A stretch of DNA of 64,000 nt from Colwellia sp. (GTDB lineage: Bacteria; Pseudomonadota; Gammaproteobacteria; Enterobacterales; Alteromonadaceae): NCBI GenBank assembly GCA_002733765.1, contig NVWU01000007.1:62001-126000 (forward strand), given 5' to 3'. The notes below the pieces were generated by a model. It saw only the letters and a list, made by a program, of their open reading frames with translations, made no database searches and was not told the origin of the DNA. Below are positions 28,298 to 37,353 of this stretch, one piece after another. Position 1 is the stretch's first letter. Every line of letters starts with the position of its first letter. Made by a program: the position numbers and the translations under genes.

Positions 28298-28684
28298 TTA
28301 TGGGATACACAGCCAAATAATAGCAAAACTGCTTAGTGTGGCTACGCCCCAAACCAATGTACGTAGTTTGTCTATGTTCGCCAAATATAAACCGTTATAA
28401 AACACGCGTGCACACACATGTACTATAGCGAGTAGTGCTATGTTTGTATCCGTGTTTTGTGTTGTTATTGCTAATAATACCGCGGGAGCGAATATTATTA
28501 ATGATTCAAAAGCATTTTGATGTGCGGCTAATGCACGTGCGCCAAAACCGGTTAACTTACTTTGTTGCTCGCGTGGGTGATTGTTGTTATATCCACCCAA
28601 TTTATTCATAGCGTAAGCAACGGGTCCTTTTGCTAAAAGTGGTAATAGTGTCGCGATAAATAAGCACCAAATCAATATTGTCAT
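28298..28684 (-). CDS. MAPEG-family membrane protein
   Basis: The 128-aa protein has four membrane segments in the MAPEG layout and the conserved stretch FGARALAAHQNAFESLIIFAP (AxxNxxE pattern) in the second helix, then VCARVFYNGLYL. The family includes glutathione-dependent transferases and peroxidases in membranes; bacterial members are mostly unassigned. TTGTT precedes the ATG, with AAGGAA-like bases. Its 3' end lies about 82 nt from the pheA leader hairpin on the same strand. Confidence 0.85.
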   Translation of the reverse strand: MTILIWCLFIATLLPLLAKGPVAYAMNKLGGYNNNHPREQQSKLTGFGARALAAHQNAFESLIIFAPAVLLAITTQNTDTNIALLAIVHVCARVFYNGLYLANIDKLRTLVWGVATLSSFAIIWLCIP

Positions 28685-29042
28685 TGTTTTTCCTTATTGT
28701 CGTTGCTGAACAAAGCCATTTTTCGGCAGAAAAAGTAAAAATCATCTGTACTTAACTTACTGTTAATATTGGTAGTATAAAGGAGTACATCATGAACTTC
28801 ATTATTGTATTAATTAGAGCATGGAAATATAAAGACAGTGCTCACTTGGGATCATTTTTCCATTCAAGGAAAGAGAGCGTTATTTGTGGTAATGTGTTTA
28901 AAGTGATTCGGAGCGCTGTGGATTGTTTGTCTTTTATCCTTTTTGCTAATTTGAACTAACTATTTTAGCGGCTTAGCAAGGCGTAGGTATCACTATTAGC
29001 TTCAAATAATAATATGGAATAATTATCATAAATAGGAAAGTC
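28685..29042. other. Intergenic stretch holding one small ORF
   Basis: Of these 358 nt, 28792-28959 is a possible 55-aa gene (separate entry). The rest holds the promoter of the MAPEG gene and that of the crotonase gene; no terminator is seen. Confidence 0.5.
28792..28959 (+). CDS. Possible small protein (55 aa)
   Basis: An ATG is preceded by AAGGAG eight bases away, the best ribosome site of this region. The frame runs 55 codons to TAA. The product is basic, starts with a hydrophobic segment (MNFIIVLIRAW) and has another near the C terminus (SFILFANLN). No family is recognised. The ribosome site is the main support; expression is not shown. Confidence 0.4.
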   Translation: MNFIIVLIRAWKYKDSAHLGSFFHSRKESVICGNVFKVIRSAVDCLSFILFANLN

Positions 29043-29855
29043 ATGACTCAAAATAACGAAAATCAGCCTTATGTTTTAGCAAATACTAATAACCATGTTC
29101 TTTGGTTGTCCATGAATAGACCAAAACAAAGAAACCCATTATCTTCAGCTATGTTAAGAGCTTTACATCAGCATATAAATGAAGCGAATGAAAATGATGA
29201 CGTTCGCGTTATTGTTATAACAGGTGAGGGCGGTGTTTTTTCTGCTGGTCATGATTTAAAAGAAATGTCAGGCAGAAAAGAGCACTGTGAGCCGGATAAT
29301 GCTAAACGCGTTAAAACTGTGTTAGATGACTGTACACAATTAATGATGTCACTTATTAATTCTCCTAAAGCCGTTATTGCTTGTGTGCAAGGTACGGCAA
29401 GTGCGGCTGGCTGCCAACTGGTATCTATGTGTGATTTAGCTATTACTCAAGACAAGGCTAAGTTTTGTGCGCCGGGCGTTAACATAGGTACATTTTGTAC
29501 CACTCCGCTTGTCGGCATAGGCCGTAATATGCACCGTAAGCATGCGATGGAAATAGCATTAACCGGTGATATGTTTTCTGCAGAAGACGCCATGCGCTTT
29601 GGCTTGGTGAATAAGGTGGTAAAAATAGAAGACTTAAAAGACGAAACTGAAAAGTTAGCAAATAAAATAGCACAAAAATCAGCGGTGGGTATTCATTCAG
29701 GTAAACTTGCTTTCTATCAGCAAATAGACGAACCAATCGAAAAGGCTTACATTTCAGCAAGTCATGCTATGTTGCAGGCGATGTTGTCTGATGAATGTGA
29801 AGAAGGTGTGAGTGCATTTTTTGATAAAAGAGCGCCACAATGGCAAGGGCTTTAA
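29043..29855 (+). CDS. Enoyl-CoA hydratase/isomerase family protein (ECHDC3-like)
   Basis: The 270-aa crotonase-fold protein has oxyanion-hole segments FSAGHDLKEM (residues about 64-73) and CVQGTASAAGCQL. CAPGVNIGTFCTTPLVGIGR follows, as in ECHDC3-type proteins. The two catalytic glutamates of classical enoyl-CoA hydratase are not both evident at their usual places, so hydratase activity is uncertain. It may act on acyl-CoA thioesters. The CoA-binding protein gene begins immediately after, suggesting a shared CoA theme. AGGAAAGTC precedes the ATG. Confidence 0.88.
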   Translation: MTQNNENQPYVLANTNNHVLWLSMNRPKQRNPLSSAMLRALHQHINEANENDDVRVIVITGEGGVFSAGHDLKEMSGRKEHCEPDNAKRVKTVLDDCTQLMMSLINSPKAVIACVQGTASAAGCQLVSMCDLAITQDKAKFCAPGVNIGTFCTTPLVGIGRNMHRKHAMEIALTGDMFSAEDAMRFGLVNKVVKIEDLKDETEKLANKIAQKSAVGIHSGKLAFYQQIDEPIEKAYISASHAMLQAMLSDECEEGVSAFFDKRAPQWQGL

Positions 29856-29856
29856 T

Positions 29857-30300
29857 GTGAGCCATGAGTTTAGTTATGATTTTGAAGATCATAAGATTAT
29901 TGAAACACTAACAAAGGTCAACACTATTGCGTTGATAGGAGCTAGCTCAAAACCAGAGCGTGACAGTTATAAAGTGATGGCTTTTTTAATGAATAAGGGC
30001 TATCAAGTTTTCCCTATTAACCCGCTACTTGAGGGTACAACAATAATGAACCGAGCGGTTTATGGCTGTATAGGCGATATCCCTTCATCTATTGATATGC
30101 TTGACGTGTTTCGTCAGTCTAAGTACCTATACGATATAGTTGTTGAGGCTAAACAAGCTAATATTACCACTATATGGACACAACTAGAGGTAAGTGATGT
30201 AAAGGCTGAGTTATTAGCGTTAGAAAGCGGTATCACTATGATTGTAAATCGCTGTCCAGCAATAGAGATACCTAGATTAAAGCTTTCGTTTAATTGTTAA
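29857..30300 (+). CDS. CoA-binding domain protein (YccU-like)
   Basis: The 147-aa protein is a Rossmann CoA-binding domain with IALIGASSKPERDSYKVMAF as the nucleotide loop and YQVFPINPLLEG after the next strand. VNRCPAIEIPRL closes it, as in the YccU family. The start is the GTG at 29857, two bases after the stop of the crotonase gene, with AAGGGC before it. An upstream in-frame start would overlap that gene's coding sequence and has no ribosome site. The function of YccU proteins is not settled; the gene pair suggests translational coupling. Confidence 0.85.
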   Translation: MSHEFSYDFEDHKIIETLTKVNTIALIGASSKPERDSYKVMAFLMNKGYQVFPINPLLEGTTIMNRAVYGCIGDIPSSIDMLDVFRQSKYLYDIVVEAKQANITTIWTQLEVSDVKAELLALESGITMIVNRCPAIEIPRLKLSFNC

Positions 30301-30357
30301 AGTGGATTAATAACTACGCGCTAACTCACGTTCATTTTATAGCCGGTGATATCTCGA

Positions 30358-30385
30358 AAACTGGAGAATTCATACTCCCCAGTTT
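30358..30385. terminator. Hairpin between convergent genes
   Basis: AAACTGG (30358-30364) pairs with CCAGTTT (30379-30385), with AG/CT pairs continuing inside. It lies between the CoA-binding gene and the 30417 gene. The T run is weak. Confidence 0.5.
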
Positions 30386-30416
30386 ACATAGGGTGTTATA
30401 TTATGTAATCATGTTG

Positions 30417-31337
30417 TTACGTAGCGTCAGGCTTTAAATAAGCGATATCATCCTCATCATCAGCATGAAAGTCATAACCCCCCTCAAAATCTTCATTTAA
30501 CTCATTGGCAACTGTAATAGGCAGTTCTAATATCTCTGGGATATAAATAGAGATATGCACTTGTTGATTAATAATTCCTTTTAACTCATTGAAATCTAAT
30601 AAACTTATTTCTTGTAGGTATTCTTTAGATAATAGCGGTAGTTGTTGGGTGAAGCGAGCAATACAACTGTCTATTTTAACAAGTAGCGAAGCTTTATCTG
30701 TATCAGTAAGGTATGTGAGCAACTGTTGATACAATGTATTAGTAAAAACTTTTCTGTCACTATCAATGAGCAACAATGCAATTGCAGTATTAAGAAATTT
30801 TTGTAATTCAAACGTTAACACGTCTTCATCAGTATCAATAAGTAGGGCGTTGGCACAATAGTTGGCGGCAATACTTTTATAAACGGTTAATAGCATAGCA
30901 CTGTGATAGCCTTCACTCACTAACGTTGCGTGCATAAGTCTGATATCAGAAGTATCATTAATTGGTAACGCATAACTACTGAGTGATACTTCTTCAAAGT
31001 ATGAAGGAGATATTTTTTTTAATTGAGCGTATTTTGCCCAACCAGCTCTAAAGCAATAAACTATCCCTTGCGTTTTTAATAACTCTTTTGCTTTCTCGGT
31101 ATTGTTATCGCATAGCTCTAATAGGCCTAGGTTGCACAATCCAAGGACAATTTCACAGCCTTTGTTAATTTGATCGGCATAAATTATCGACAAGTTATCA
31201 GAGGCTATTCTTAACGACATGTCGGATAATTGTTGTTTAGTTTTGAGCATGAATTCTGGCGTAAAATAGCCTTCACTTTCGCCGTCTCTTAAAACTAAAA
31301 GGATAAACGGGTAGTTTCTTAACGCTGCAATTTTCAT
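30417..31337 (-). CDS. Unknown protein, last gene of the J-domain operon
   Basis: The 306-aa protein is not recognised. It is soluble, without signal peptide, and helical by composition. The N terminus reads MKIAALRNYPFILLVLRDGES; the middle has several Leu/Tyr-rich helices, and the C terminus is strongly acidic (FHADDEDDIAY). The gene follows the 31381 gene by 43 nt on the minus strand and shares its orientation with two more upstream genes. That arrangement and the J-domain protein at the head suggest a chaperone-linked or multi-protein assembly; nothing more can be said. Confidence 0.7.
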   Translation of the reverse strand: MKIAALRNYPFILLVLRDGESEGYFTPEFMLKTKQQLSDMSLRIASDNLSIIYADQINKGCEIVLGLCNLGLLELCDNNTEKAKELLKTQGIVYCFRAGWAKYAQLKKISPSYFEEVSLSSYALPINDTSDIRLMHATLVSEGYHSAMLLTVYKSIAANYCANALLIDTDEDVLTFELQKFLNTAIALLLIDSDRKVFTNTLYQQLLTYLTDTDKASLLVKIDSCIARFTQQLPLLSKEYLQEISLLDFNELKGIINQQVHISIYIPEILELPITVANELNEDFEGGYDFHADDEDDIAYLKPDAT

Positions 31338-31380
31338 TGATGAATCCTAATAAATACCTAACAAATGAAAGTCTAATAAA

Positions 31381-32028
31381 TTAAAGTGGCGCGAACATAT
31401 CGTCGGTATCCATTTCAACGGCGGTCACTCTTTGTTTATTGGCATTTTGTTTTAACGCATTTTCAATATTATCAAGTGTACCATTGCTACTTACCGTCAT
31501 TACTTCACGATAGGCTTCTTCGCTTAGCGTTTTTATTTTCATTAACAATTCTTCAATACTGCCAGATGTTTGTTCTTCATCTTCTTCTAATTCCGAGAAA
31601 TCGTGACCAATAAATGGCAAAGATAAATATAAAAGGCCAAAGTCATCTTCAACAATAGCGGTTAATACTTCCAATTGTTTTTCTTCATCATCTGAAGAAA
31701 GAAAAATTTGTGTTAATAAACTGTGTGCTTCAGTTTGTGCACAAAATACGTGATCTTCATCCATATTTTGCCAATAAGATGGTTCAACGTTTAATAGCTG
31801 TTTAATTGATTCAGCGTCCATTAACCATGTGGCAATAGAAGGAATGGTGGCGTCGTGTTCTCTAACAATTTTAGCAACAGTTAAAATATCCATTTCGGTT
31901 AGCACCGCAAGCATAGTCTCATCACCTTGTTCAGAAGCAATGTTTTCTAATGAAGTACCTGCGCGTCTACCACTATGCTGTGCTTGTTCAATAATATCGG
32001 TAGCAAGAATTAATGCATTTTTTGTCAA
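31381..32028 (-). CDS. Unknown acidic protein of the J-domain operon
   Basis: The 215-aa cytoplasmic protein has helix-rich sequence with an acidic patch (SELEEDEEQTSG) and many Leu/Glu residues. The segment AVLTEMDILTVAKIVREHD followed by SYWQNMDEDHVF looks like repeated helical hairpins. No known domain or catalytic motif is seen. It lies 62 nt from the 32091 gene and 43 nt from the 30417 gene, all on the minus strand, so it should be cotranscribed with the J-domain gene. Confidence 0.7.
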   Translation of the reverse strand: MTKNALILATDIIEQAQHSGRRAGTSLENIASEQGDETMLAVLTEMDILTVAKIVREHDATIPSIATWLMDAESIKQLLNVEPSYWQNMDEDHVFCAQTEAHSLLTQIFLSSDDEEKQLEVLTAIVEDDFGLLYLSLPFIGHDFSELEEDEEQTSGSIEELLMKIKTLSEEAYREVMTVSSNGTLDNIENALKQNANKQRVTAVEMDTDDMFAPL

Positions 32029-32090
32029 GGTGATTCCTTAAAACTTATGTATTGATTAAATAAATTGATTATACAGAGACTTTATAAAGC

Positions 32091-32564
32091 CTAGTAGTTC
32101 TCATCATAGTCATTAGATTCATATTCATTTGAGTTATCGCTATCGAACTGATCATGTTCATCTTCAGACTTTAAAGGGGTAGGATCGTAGTTATTATAAA
32201 AATGGATGAGTAAAACGGCTGTTTTTAAATCTTGCTCTGCGTGGGACATTATTTCAGTAATACAGGCTCTTGCATCAGCATGCACTCCAACAAAAGGTTT
32301 TATTTCGTCCCAAGAAGGCTCTGCTGTAAGTTCGACTTTTGCTAGTTTCTTGCTATCAATTCTGACCTTTGTTGATATCGCCATTGCGAGTTGATCAACC
32401 ATGCCATTAAATAATAAAGGCATATTTTTTAATTGTTCAAATAAATTAGATAAATAATTTGATAATAAATCAGGGTTTTCAGGATCAGTTAATGAGATCA
32501 TATTTTCTAAATACAGAGAAAAGTCATCGGTTAAATAATCAGGTAAGCTTGTTGCGGTTTGCAT
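32091..32564 (-). CDS. Unknown acidic protein with disordered tail
   Basis: The 157-aa protein has about 125 residues of helical sequence (for example LLSNYLSNLFEQLKNMPLLF) and then an acidic, Asn/Asp/Glu/Tyr-rich tail of about 25 residues that should be disordered. No family is recognised. It is the second gene of the operon, 96 nt downstream of the J-domain gene. The acidic tails in this protein and in the 30417 protein are a shared trait and could be a binding site for a chaperone or for each other; inference only. Confidence 0.7.
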   Translation of the reverse strand: MQTATSLPDYLTDDFSLYLENMISLTDPENPDLLSNYLSNLFEQLKNMPLLFNGMVDQLAMAISTKVRIDSKKLAKVELTAEPSWDEIKPFVGVHADARACITEIMSHAEQDLKTAVLLIHFYNNYDPTPLKSEDEHDQFDSDNSNEYESNDYDENY

Positions 32565-32660
32565 TTACGATTTCCTAATAAAAAGTCTAAAGAAAGGTCT
32601 AACAAAAATGTTCATGGGGAGAGTCTAATAAAAAGACTATTTAAGCTATTTACTCTAAGT

Positions 32661-32930
32661 CTAGTTAAAAGCCCCTTGCCAAAAAGAGTCAGCAATTTCT
32701 CGAGGATCAGTGATGACGGTATAATTATTTTTCAAGTATAAAGAACGTTTTTTTGGATCAGAAATTACATCATAAGCCTGTTGAATTAATTGAAACTTTT
32801 CTTTAGCCTCGGTGCTATCATTTCTATCAGGGTGATATTTGTTAGCGAGTTTCCGATAGGCTTTTTTAATCTCGATGGTCGTCGATACTCTACTTACACC
32901 TAACTGTTCAAAATAATCCATAAACTTCAT
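32661..32930 (-). CDS. J-domain protein, 89 aa (DnaJ-like)
   Basis: The 89-aa protein is a J-domain and little else. The key HPD motif is present in YHPDRNDS (about residues 33-40), and helices II and III are normal ([26 protein letters not shown]). The last 20 residues are a short tail ([15 protein letters not shown]). Proteins of this kind activate DnaK on a target supplied by the tail or a partner. It heads a four-gene operon whose other three products are unknown, so those are candidates as its clients or as an adaptor complex. AAAGGTAA precedes the ATG. Confident for the domain. Confidence 0.92.
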   Translation of the reverse strand: MKFMDYFEQLGVSRVSTTIEIKKAYRKLANKYHPDRNDSTEAKEKFQLIQQAYDVISDPKKRSLYLKNNYTVITDPREIADSFWQGAFN

Positions 32931-33117
32931 TTACCTTTTGCTAGACAGTTTAAAATGACTGTTGACATGATTGGCGTAATTCTACCTACGAAATGACATT
33001 ATTTATATCATTATGTTTGCTTATTTACTTGATGTGTTTAATAGAAAATTGGCCAACAAATTTTTTGAGCAACTTATATATGAAATAAAGCATGACCTAT
33101 GGGGTGTTAGCGTTAGG

Positions 33118-34062
33118 CTAGTTTTGCGAGTCCACAGCAGTTTTAGTTAAAATGCCTTTATTAACGAGTTGAGCTAATACATCAGCACATCTAATCTTTA
33201 AATGCTCTCTGAGTAGTCTCACTGCGGGTGTGATTGTCTGCCTGCTAGGACAGATAAGCCATAGTTCAGTCGATTTTGCTTCAAATTCGGATAAAAGAGG
33301 AATAACTTTTTCACAAAGTAAATCATGTGACATATCTAAACAAGATTTTGCAGCGATCCCTTTACCGTTTACACACCAACGCCTCACCAACTCAGCATCA
33401 TTTGAAGAACGATTACTTTCTATCTTTACTTTAATTGATTCACCTTGATGAGAAAATTCCCAGACATCATAAATGATGTCATGTAGCTGATATAAAAGAC
33501 CGTTATGGGTGGTCAAATCATTAGGATGCTTCGGTAATCCATACTTTGCTAAATACTCAGGTGTTGCACAAACCACACGCGGTACATTACAAATCTTAAA
33601 ACCATATAGATTAGGATCATTGGGCGAACCATAACGTAAAGCAATATCGACCGGATCGCGATAGAAATCAATATTACTATCACTGATATGAAGCTTTACA
33701 CTAACCCCTGTATGCGTTTGCATAAATTCATCAAGCCAAGGCAAAATTAAATTTCGACCTAAATCAGATGGTACTGATATTCTTAACTCACCATCAATAA
33801 TATCTAAATTTTCTTTAACATTTTGCTTAGCTAAGTCGAGCATTTGCAAGGCTTGTTCGCAATTAGGAATATATTTTTCACCGGCAACTGACAGCCTTAA
33901 GCGTCGAGTCGTTCGTATAAATAATTCAACCCCCAGCGCACGTTCAACGCGTTTAATGGCGGCACTGGCCGTTGCGGTATGCATATCTAAACTCTCTGCT
34001 GCTGCGGTAATACTGCGAAATTTAGCTACTTTTAAAATAATATTAAGATCTTCTATTAACAT
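33118..34062 (-). CDS. LysR-family transcriptional regulator
   Basis: The 314-aa protein has the LysR N-terminal helix-turn-helix (residues about 1-60, AAAESLDMHTATASAAIKRVERALG) and an effector domain. The start at 34062 (ATG) is preferred over a TTG three codons upstream. It is divergent from the quinone reductase gene at 34194 and separated by 131 nt; LysR regulators usually control the adjacent divergent gene. Co-inducer unknown. The sequence is similar to regulators of oxidative or electrophile responses in other gammaproteobacteria, by general resemblance only. Confidence 0.9.
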   Translation of the reverse strand: MLIEDLNIILKVAKFRSITAAAESLDMHTATASAAIKRVERALGVELFIRTTRRLRLSVAGEKYIPNCEQALQMLDLAKQNVKENLDIIDGELRISVPSDLGRNLILPWLDEFMQTHTGVSVKLHISDSNIDFYRDPVDIALRYGSPNDPNLYGFKICNVPRVVCATPEYLAKYGLPKHPNDLTTHNGLLYQLHDIIYDVWEFSHQGESIKVKIESNRSSNDAELVRRWCVNGKGIAAKSCLDMSHDLLCEKVIPLLSEFEAKSTELWLICPSRQTITPAVRLLREHLKIRCADVLAQLVNKGILTKTAVDSQN

Positions 34063-34193
34063 GATTGTCAAAAATTATTTGATAAAGATTCAATTATTAT
34101 GCTGTTTTTTTCTTAGGTATCAAGTTGTATTATTACTTTTAAGTTTAACAGGCACAATTTACTTACTATTTTTAATAGCACAGGAGAATAACC

Positions 34194-35219
34194 ATGAAAG
34201 CAATTGGCTTTATGCAATCATTACCTATCAGCGATCCATTATCCTTAATCGACATTGAGCTGCCACAACCTATCGCTTCAGACCATGACTTATTAGTACG
34301 TGTTAAGTCGATTGCCGTTAACCCCGTTGATTGTAAAATCCGTCAGAATGTTGCACCTGAGGATGGTCAGTACAAAGTGCTCGGTTGGGATGCTGTTGGC
34401 GAAGTTGTTGCCATCGGTGGATCAGTCAGCAACTTTACCCCAGGGGATAGAGTTTTCTATGCAGGGGATTTAAATCGCCAAGGCAGTAATGCCGAATATC
34501 AAGTGGTTGATGAACGTATTGTCGGTAATAAGCCAAAAAGCTTATCTGATAGTGAAGCCGCAGCATTACCACTAACCACGATCACCGCTTGGGAATTATT
34601 ATTTGAACGTTTGGCCATTAAACAGCAGCACCCTGAATCCAAAGAACAGTCAAGCGATGTAATTTTGATTGTTGGCGCAGCGGGGGGAGTTGGCTCAATT
34701 TTAGTTCAATTAGCGAGTGTCTTAACCGGTGCAACTGTTATCGCCACCGCTTCTCGTGAAAGCTCTACCAAGTGGGTAAAAAAACTAGGTGCTGATTATG
34801 TTGTTGATCATTCTAAACCATTACAGGCACAAATTGAGCAATTAAATATTGGCCAAGTAACGCATGTTGCCAGTTTAACGCACACAGATTCATACCTAGA
34901 TAGCTATGTAGAACTATTAGCTCCAATGGGAAAAATAGCATTAATTGATGATCCTAAATCAGTTGATATCAGTAAGCTTAAACAGAAAAGCTTGTCACTA
35001 CATTGGGAGTTTATGTTTACTCGTTCAATGTTTAAATCAGCAGATATTATTGAGCAACATCATTTACTTAACAAAGTTTCTGAATTGATTGACCAAGGTT
35101 ATATCCAAACCACGGTTGGTAAAAATTTAGGCACCATTAATGCCAAAAATTTAAAAGCTGCCCATCAAGCGATTGAAGCAGGTACATCAATTGGAAAAAT
35201 CGTGTTAGAAGGCTTTTAA
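34194..35219 (+). CDS. NADPH:quinone reductase-like zinc-independent alcohol dehydrogenase (MDR)
   Basis: The 341-aa medium-chain dehydrogenase/reductase has the N-terminal catalytic domain (AVNPVDCKIRQ, GWDAVGEVVAIG) and an NAD(P)-binding segment LIVGAAGGVGSILVQLAS near residue 160. Zinc-binding Cys/His residues of true alcohol dehydrogenases are absent, as expected for quinone reductases of this group. It should reduce quinones or reactive aldehydes in the cytoplasm with NADPH. AGGAGAATAACC precedes the ATG. The divergent LysR gene is the probable regulator. Confidence 0.88.
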   Translation: MKAIGFMQSLPISDPLSLIDIELPQPIASDHDLLVRVKSIAVNPVDCKIRQNVAPEDGQYKVLGWDAVGEVVAIGGSVSNFTPGDRVFYAGDLNRQGSNAEYQVVDERIVGNKPKSLSDSEAAALPLTTITAWELLFERLAIKQQHPESKEQSSDVILIVGAAGGVGSILVQLASVLTGATVIATASRESSTKWVKKLGADYVVDHSKPLQAQIEQLNIGQVTHVASLTHTDSYLDSYVELLAPMGKIALIDDPKSVDISKLKQKSLSLHWEFMFTRSMFKSADIIEQHHLLNKVSELIDQGYIQTTVGKNLGTINAKNLKAAHQAIEAGTSIGKIVLEGF

Positions 35220-35340
35220 ACGCAGGTTTTAAGCTATTAATAAACGAACAAAAGATTAACGCACTAACGTATTAAAAGACATGAGTAATATCATGAAACT
35301 TTTAGTACGTTAATGTGGTTGGTGACTATGACTCTTTAAG

Positions 35341-36072
35341 TTATTTTTTTGAGATCGGCGACAATAAATAGGCTTCATTTAATCGGGTGAAAACCCAAAC
35401 TAATACGACAGGAAAAATCACTAAAAATAGGTACTCAGCATATAATAAGGGTAATAATACGGAACTAGCAATTAACAAGGCATAAAAACATAACATAACT
35501 TTTTGTTTTTTAGCGAATGAAAAAGCGGCAACAAAGTTTCCAACTACGCCAAAATTGTCTAAGCGAGCAATCAAACACGGTAATATACCAACAATTATCG
35601 ATAAAAAGGAAAACAGCAAAGCCAGCACAAAGTTAAAGCAGTAAAACTCAAAGGTCATATCACCGCGGGCTTGTGTTTTTATATCAAAGGCTTTGGCAAG
35701 AAATGAGTTTTGATCAACATATAGGCTATACAAAACAATCGCATCGGTGATCCAAATAAGAAAGCAAAGAAACTGTACCACACAGACTAAGCCGATATTT
35801 GCAAGTAAGTCGCGAAATTGAAAAGTTTCTCTTTTACCTTCTTTATTAAGGAGTAGCGGGTGTAATACCAAGCTCACTAAAGGAATAAATAGAATAAAGC
35901 CTGCGCAAAAAGAAATATACATGGTGGTAAAATTATATGCACCAAGATAAAACTGAATAATTTGAGAGATAAAAAAGATCACTAAACTTGCAAAAAATAC
36001 TAAACCGTAACTCATCATATTTTCACTTGAGAAACGCGATAGGCTCAAAGACTCTGACACTATATCCACCAA
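35341..36072 (-). CDS. Polytopic membrane protein, unknown
   Basis: The 243-aa protein has about six membrane helices (approximately residues 22-45, 50-75, 88-112, 150-170, 185-205 and 210-230). No transport motif, signature or catalytic residue is recognised. It is a single gene; a putative promoter region lies upstream near 36073-36198. It could be a small-molecule channel or membrane-domain subunit; nothing decides this. Confidence 0.6.
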   Translation of the reverse strand: MVDIVSESLSLSRFSSENMMSYGLVFFASLVIFFISQIIQFYLGAYNFTTMYISFCAGFILFIPLVSLVLHPLLLNKEGKRETFQFRDLLANIGLVCVVQFLCFLIWITDAIVLYSLYVDQNSFLAKAFDIKTQARGDMTFEFYCFNFVLALLFSFLSIIVGILPCLIARLDNFGVVGNFVAAFSFAKKQKVMLCFYALLIASSVLLPLLYAEYLFLVIFPVVLVWVFTRLNEAYLLSPISKK

Positions 36073-36198
36073 TAATTCATTCGATTAATAGGTGATTTTA
36101 ACTTAACTAAGTCGCGAATATATTGATGTAAAATAAGAGAAAAGCAAAGCCGTACTTTTCTTTTATTTACACTAGTAACCGTAATAAAGTAATAGGTA

Positions 36199-36561
36199 TT
36201 ATTTTAAAGACTCAATGGCGGCTAATGCCTGAGTGAAATCAGCAAGCTCCATTTCTAAGTATTCATCATTATTTTTCCAATCTACACCAATAATAACGCC
36301 ATCTTGGTTCAAGTCTTCAATCCAAAACTCAAACCAGTCTGGCAATGAGATTTCACAGGGAATATAATTAGCCCATTCATCAATACAATGTTGTTGAGCT
36401 AATTCAGCACTTGACCAAATTGGCATCACTTCAGTATTTTCATAAGTAATAGAATCGAGTACCACCCAATCTTCACTTACCTTGTCTTGTAATGCCCATA
36501 ATATTTGGCTTGATTTAGCTTGAGCCAGAAAATCTTTAAGTGTACTGCTATTATCGTTCAT
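36199..36561 (-). CDS. DUF2750 family protein
   Basis: The 120-aa protein fits DUF2750, a small conserved family found in gammaproteobacteria: an N-terminal helix, VWAL-type segment (ILWALQDK), VMPIWSSAELAQQHC, then a conserved aromatic helix around IPCEISLPDWFEFWIEDLNQ and VIIGVDWKNN. It has no signal peptide. No function is known for the family. It is not close to a regulatory or metabolic partner. Confidence 0.75.
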   Translation of the reverse strand: MNDNSSTLKDFLAQAKSSQILWALQDKVSEDWVVLDSITYENTEVMPIWSSAELAQQHCIDEWANYIPCEISLPDWFEFWIEDLNQDGVIIGVDWKNNDEYLEMELADFTQALAAIESLK

Positions 36562-36796
36562 AATTTAAATTTCTTAGAATAATTGAATAGTCGTATTATA
36601 CCTTTGACGATACAAAAAACACGACTAACAATTTACTTCTTTATTTTATCTTTGAATTAACCAATGATAGGCATAATCATATGACAAAGGCTCTGTCTTG
36701 TGGCAATAGACAATAAATAGCGGCGAAAATAATCAGGAAAGATCAGCCGCGCCTTATTTGATTTTTAAAAAACTTTTAGCATCGATTAAAATCACA

Positions 36797-37075
36797 TTAG
36801 ATTTTTTTGCTATTTTGTTGAGACTTACTCATGATTTCTTCATACATCAACATAATTTCTTTTGCCAAAGAAGCATATTCAGGGTGACGCAATATTATCG
36901 CCATCTCTTGGTGGGCATCTTCTAGGGTTTGTTCGATAAAAGACATATCCAGCTCGTCGAGTACCGCACCTTTATCAACCTTCGCTTTAATCAACTGTGC
37001 CCTAGGGTAACGCTCGTTTTCAAAACGCTTGAGCAGTACAGCGATAACTCCTTTATCTTTTTCTTCTTGATCCAT
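36797..37075 (-). CDS. Conserved hypothetical protein (92 aa)
   Basis: The 92-aa protein is a small helical, charged protein (about 30 percent Lys/Glu/Asp), with a motif ERYPRAQLIKAKVDKG near residue 20-40. I recognise the sequence type from other marine gammaproteobacteria but no function. It starts with MDQEEKDKG; no signal or membrane segment. A 235-nt stretch precedes it. Confidence 0.55.
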   Translation of the reverse strand: MDQEEKDKGVIAVLLKRFENERYPRAQLIKAKVDKGAVLDELDMSFIEQTLEDAHQEMAIILRHPEYASLAKEIMLMYEEIMSKSQQNSKKI

Positions 37076-37353
37076 ATCTCATCCTATTGATTTATCAATG
37101 TTACAGAGTATGCCACAAAATGGTCGGCTTTTGTTGTTCAAAATTATGGTACCAAATGCTAACGTTGATACAAAAATGGCTATAAATATTTATAAGGCTA
37201 TTCAGACTTTATTCGATAAGCGGAAAGTTTGTGATCATCTATGCTAGCTTTTGTTTTACGCTGCCAAGAGGCTATTCAAAACTTTTATTATCATAATCAA
37301 TCTTTACACAAAAAAACGAGTGGTAATTGGCTCTCTAATTTAAATTACACTAT

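Noticed and set aside
28150-28300. A Phe-rich leader peptide for pheA.
   Set aside because: No start codon with a run of Phe codons was found before the hairpin on the minus strand.
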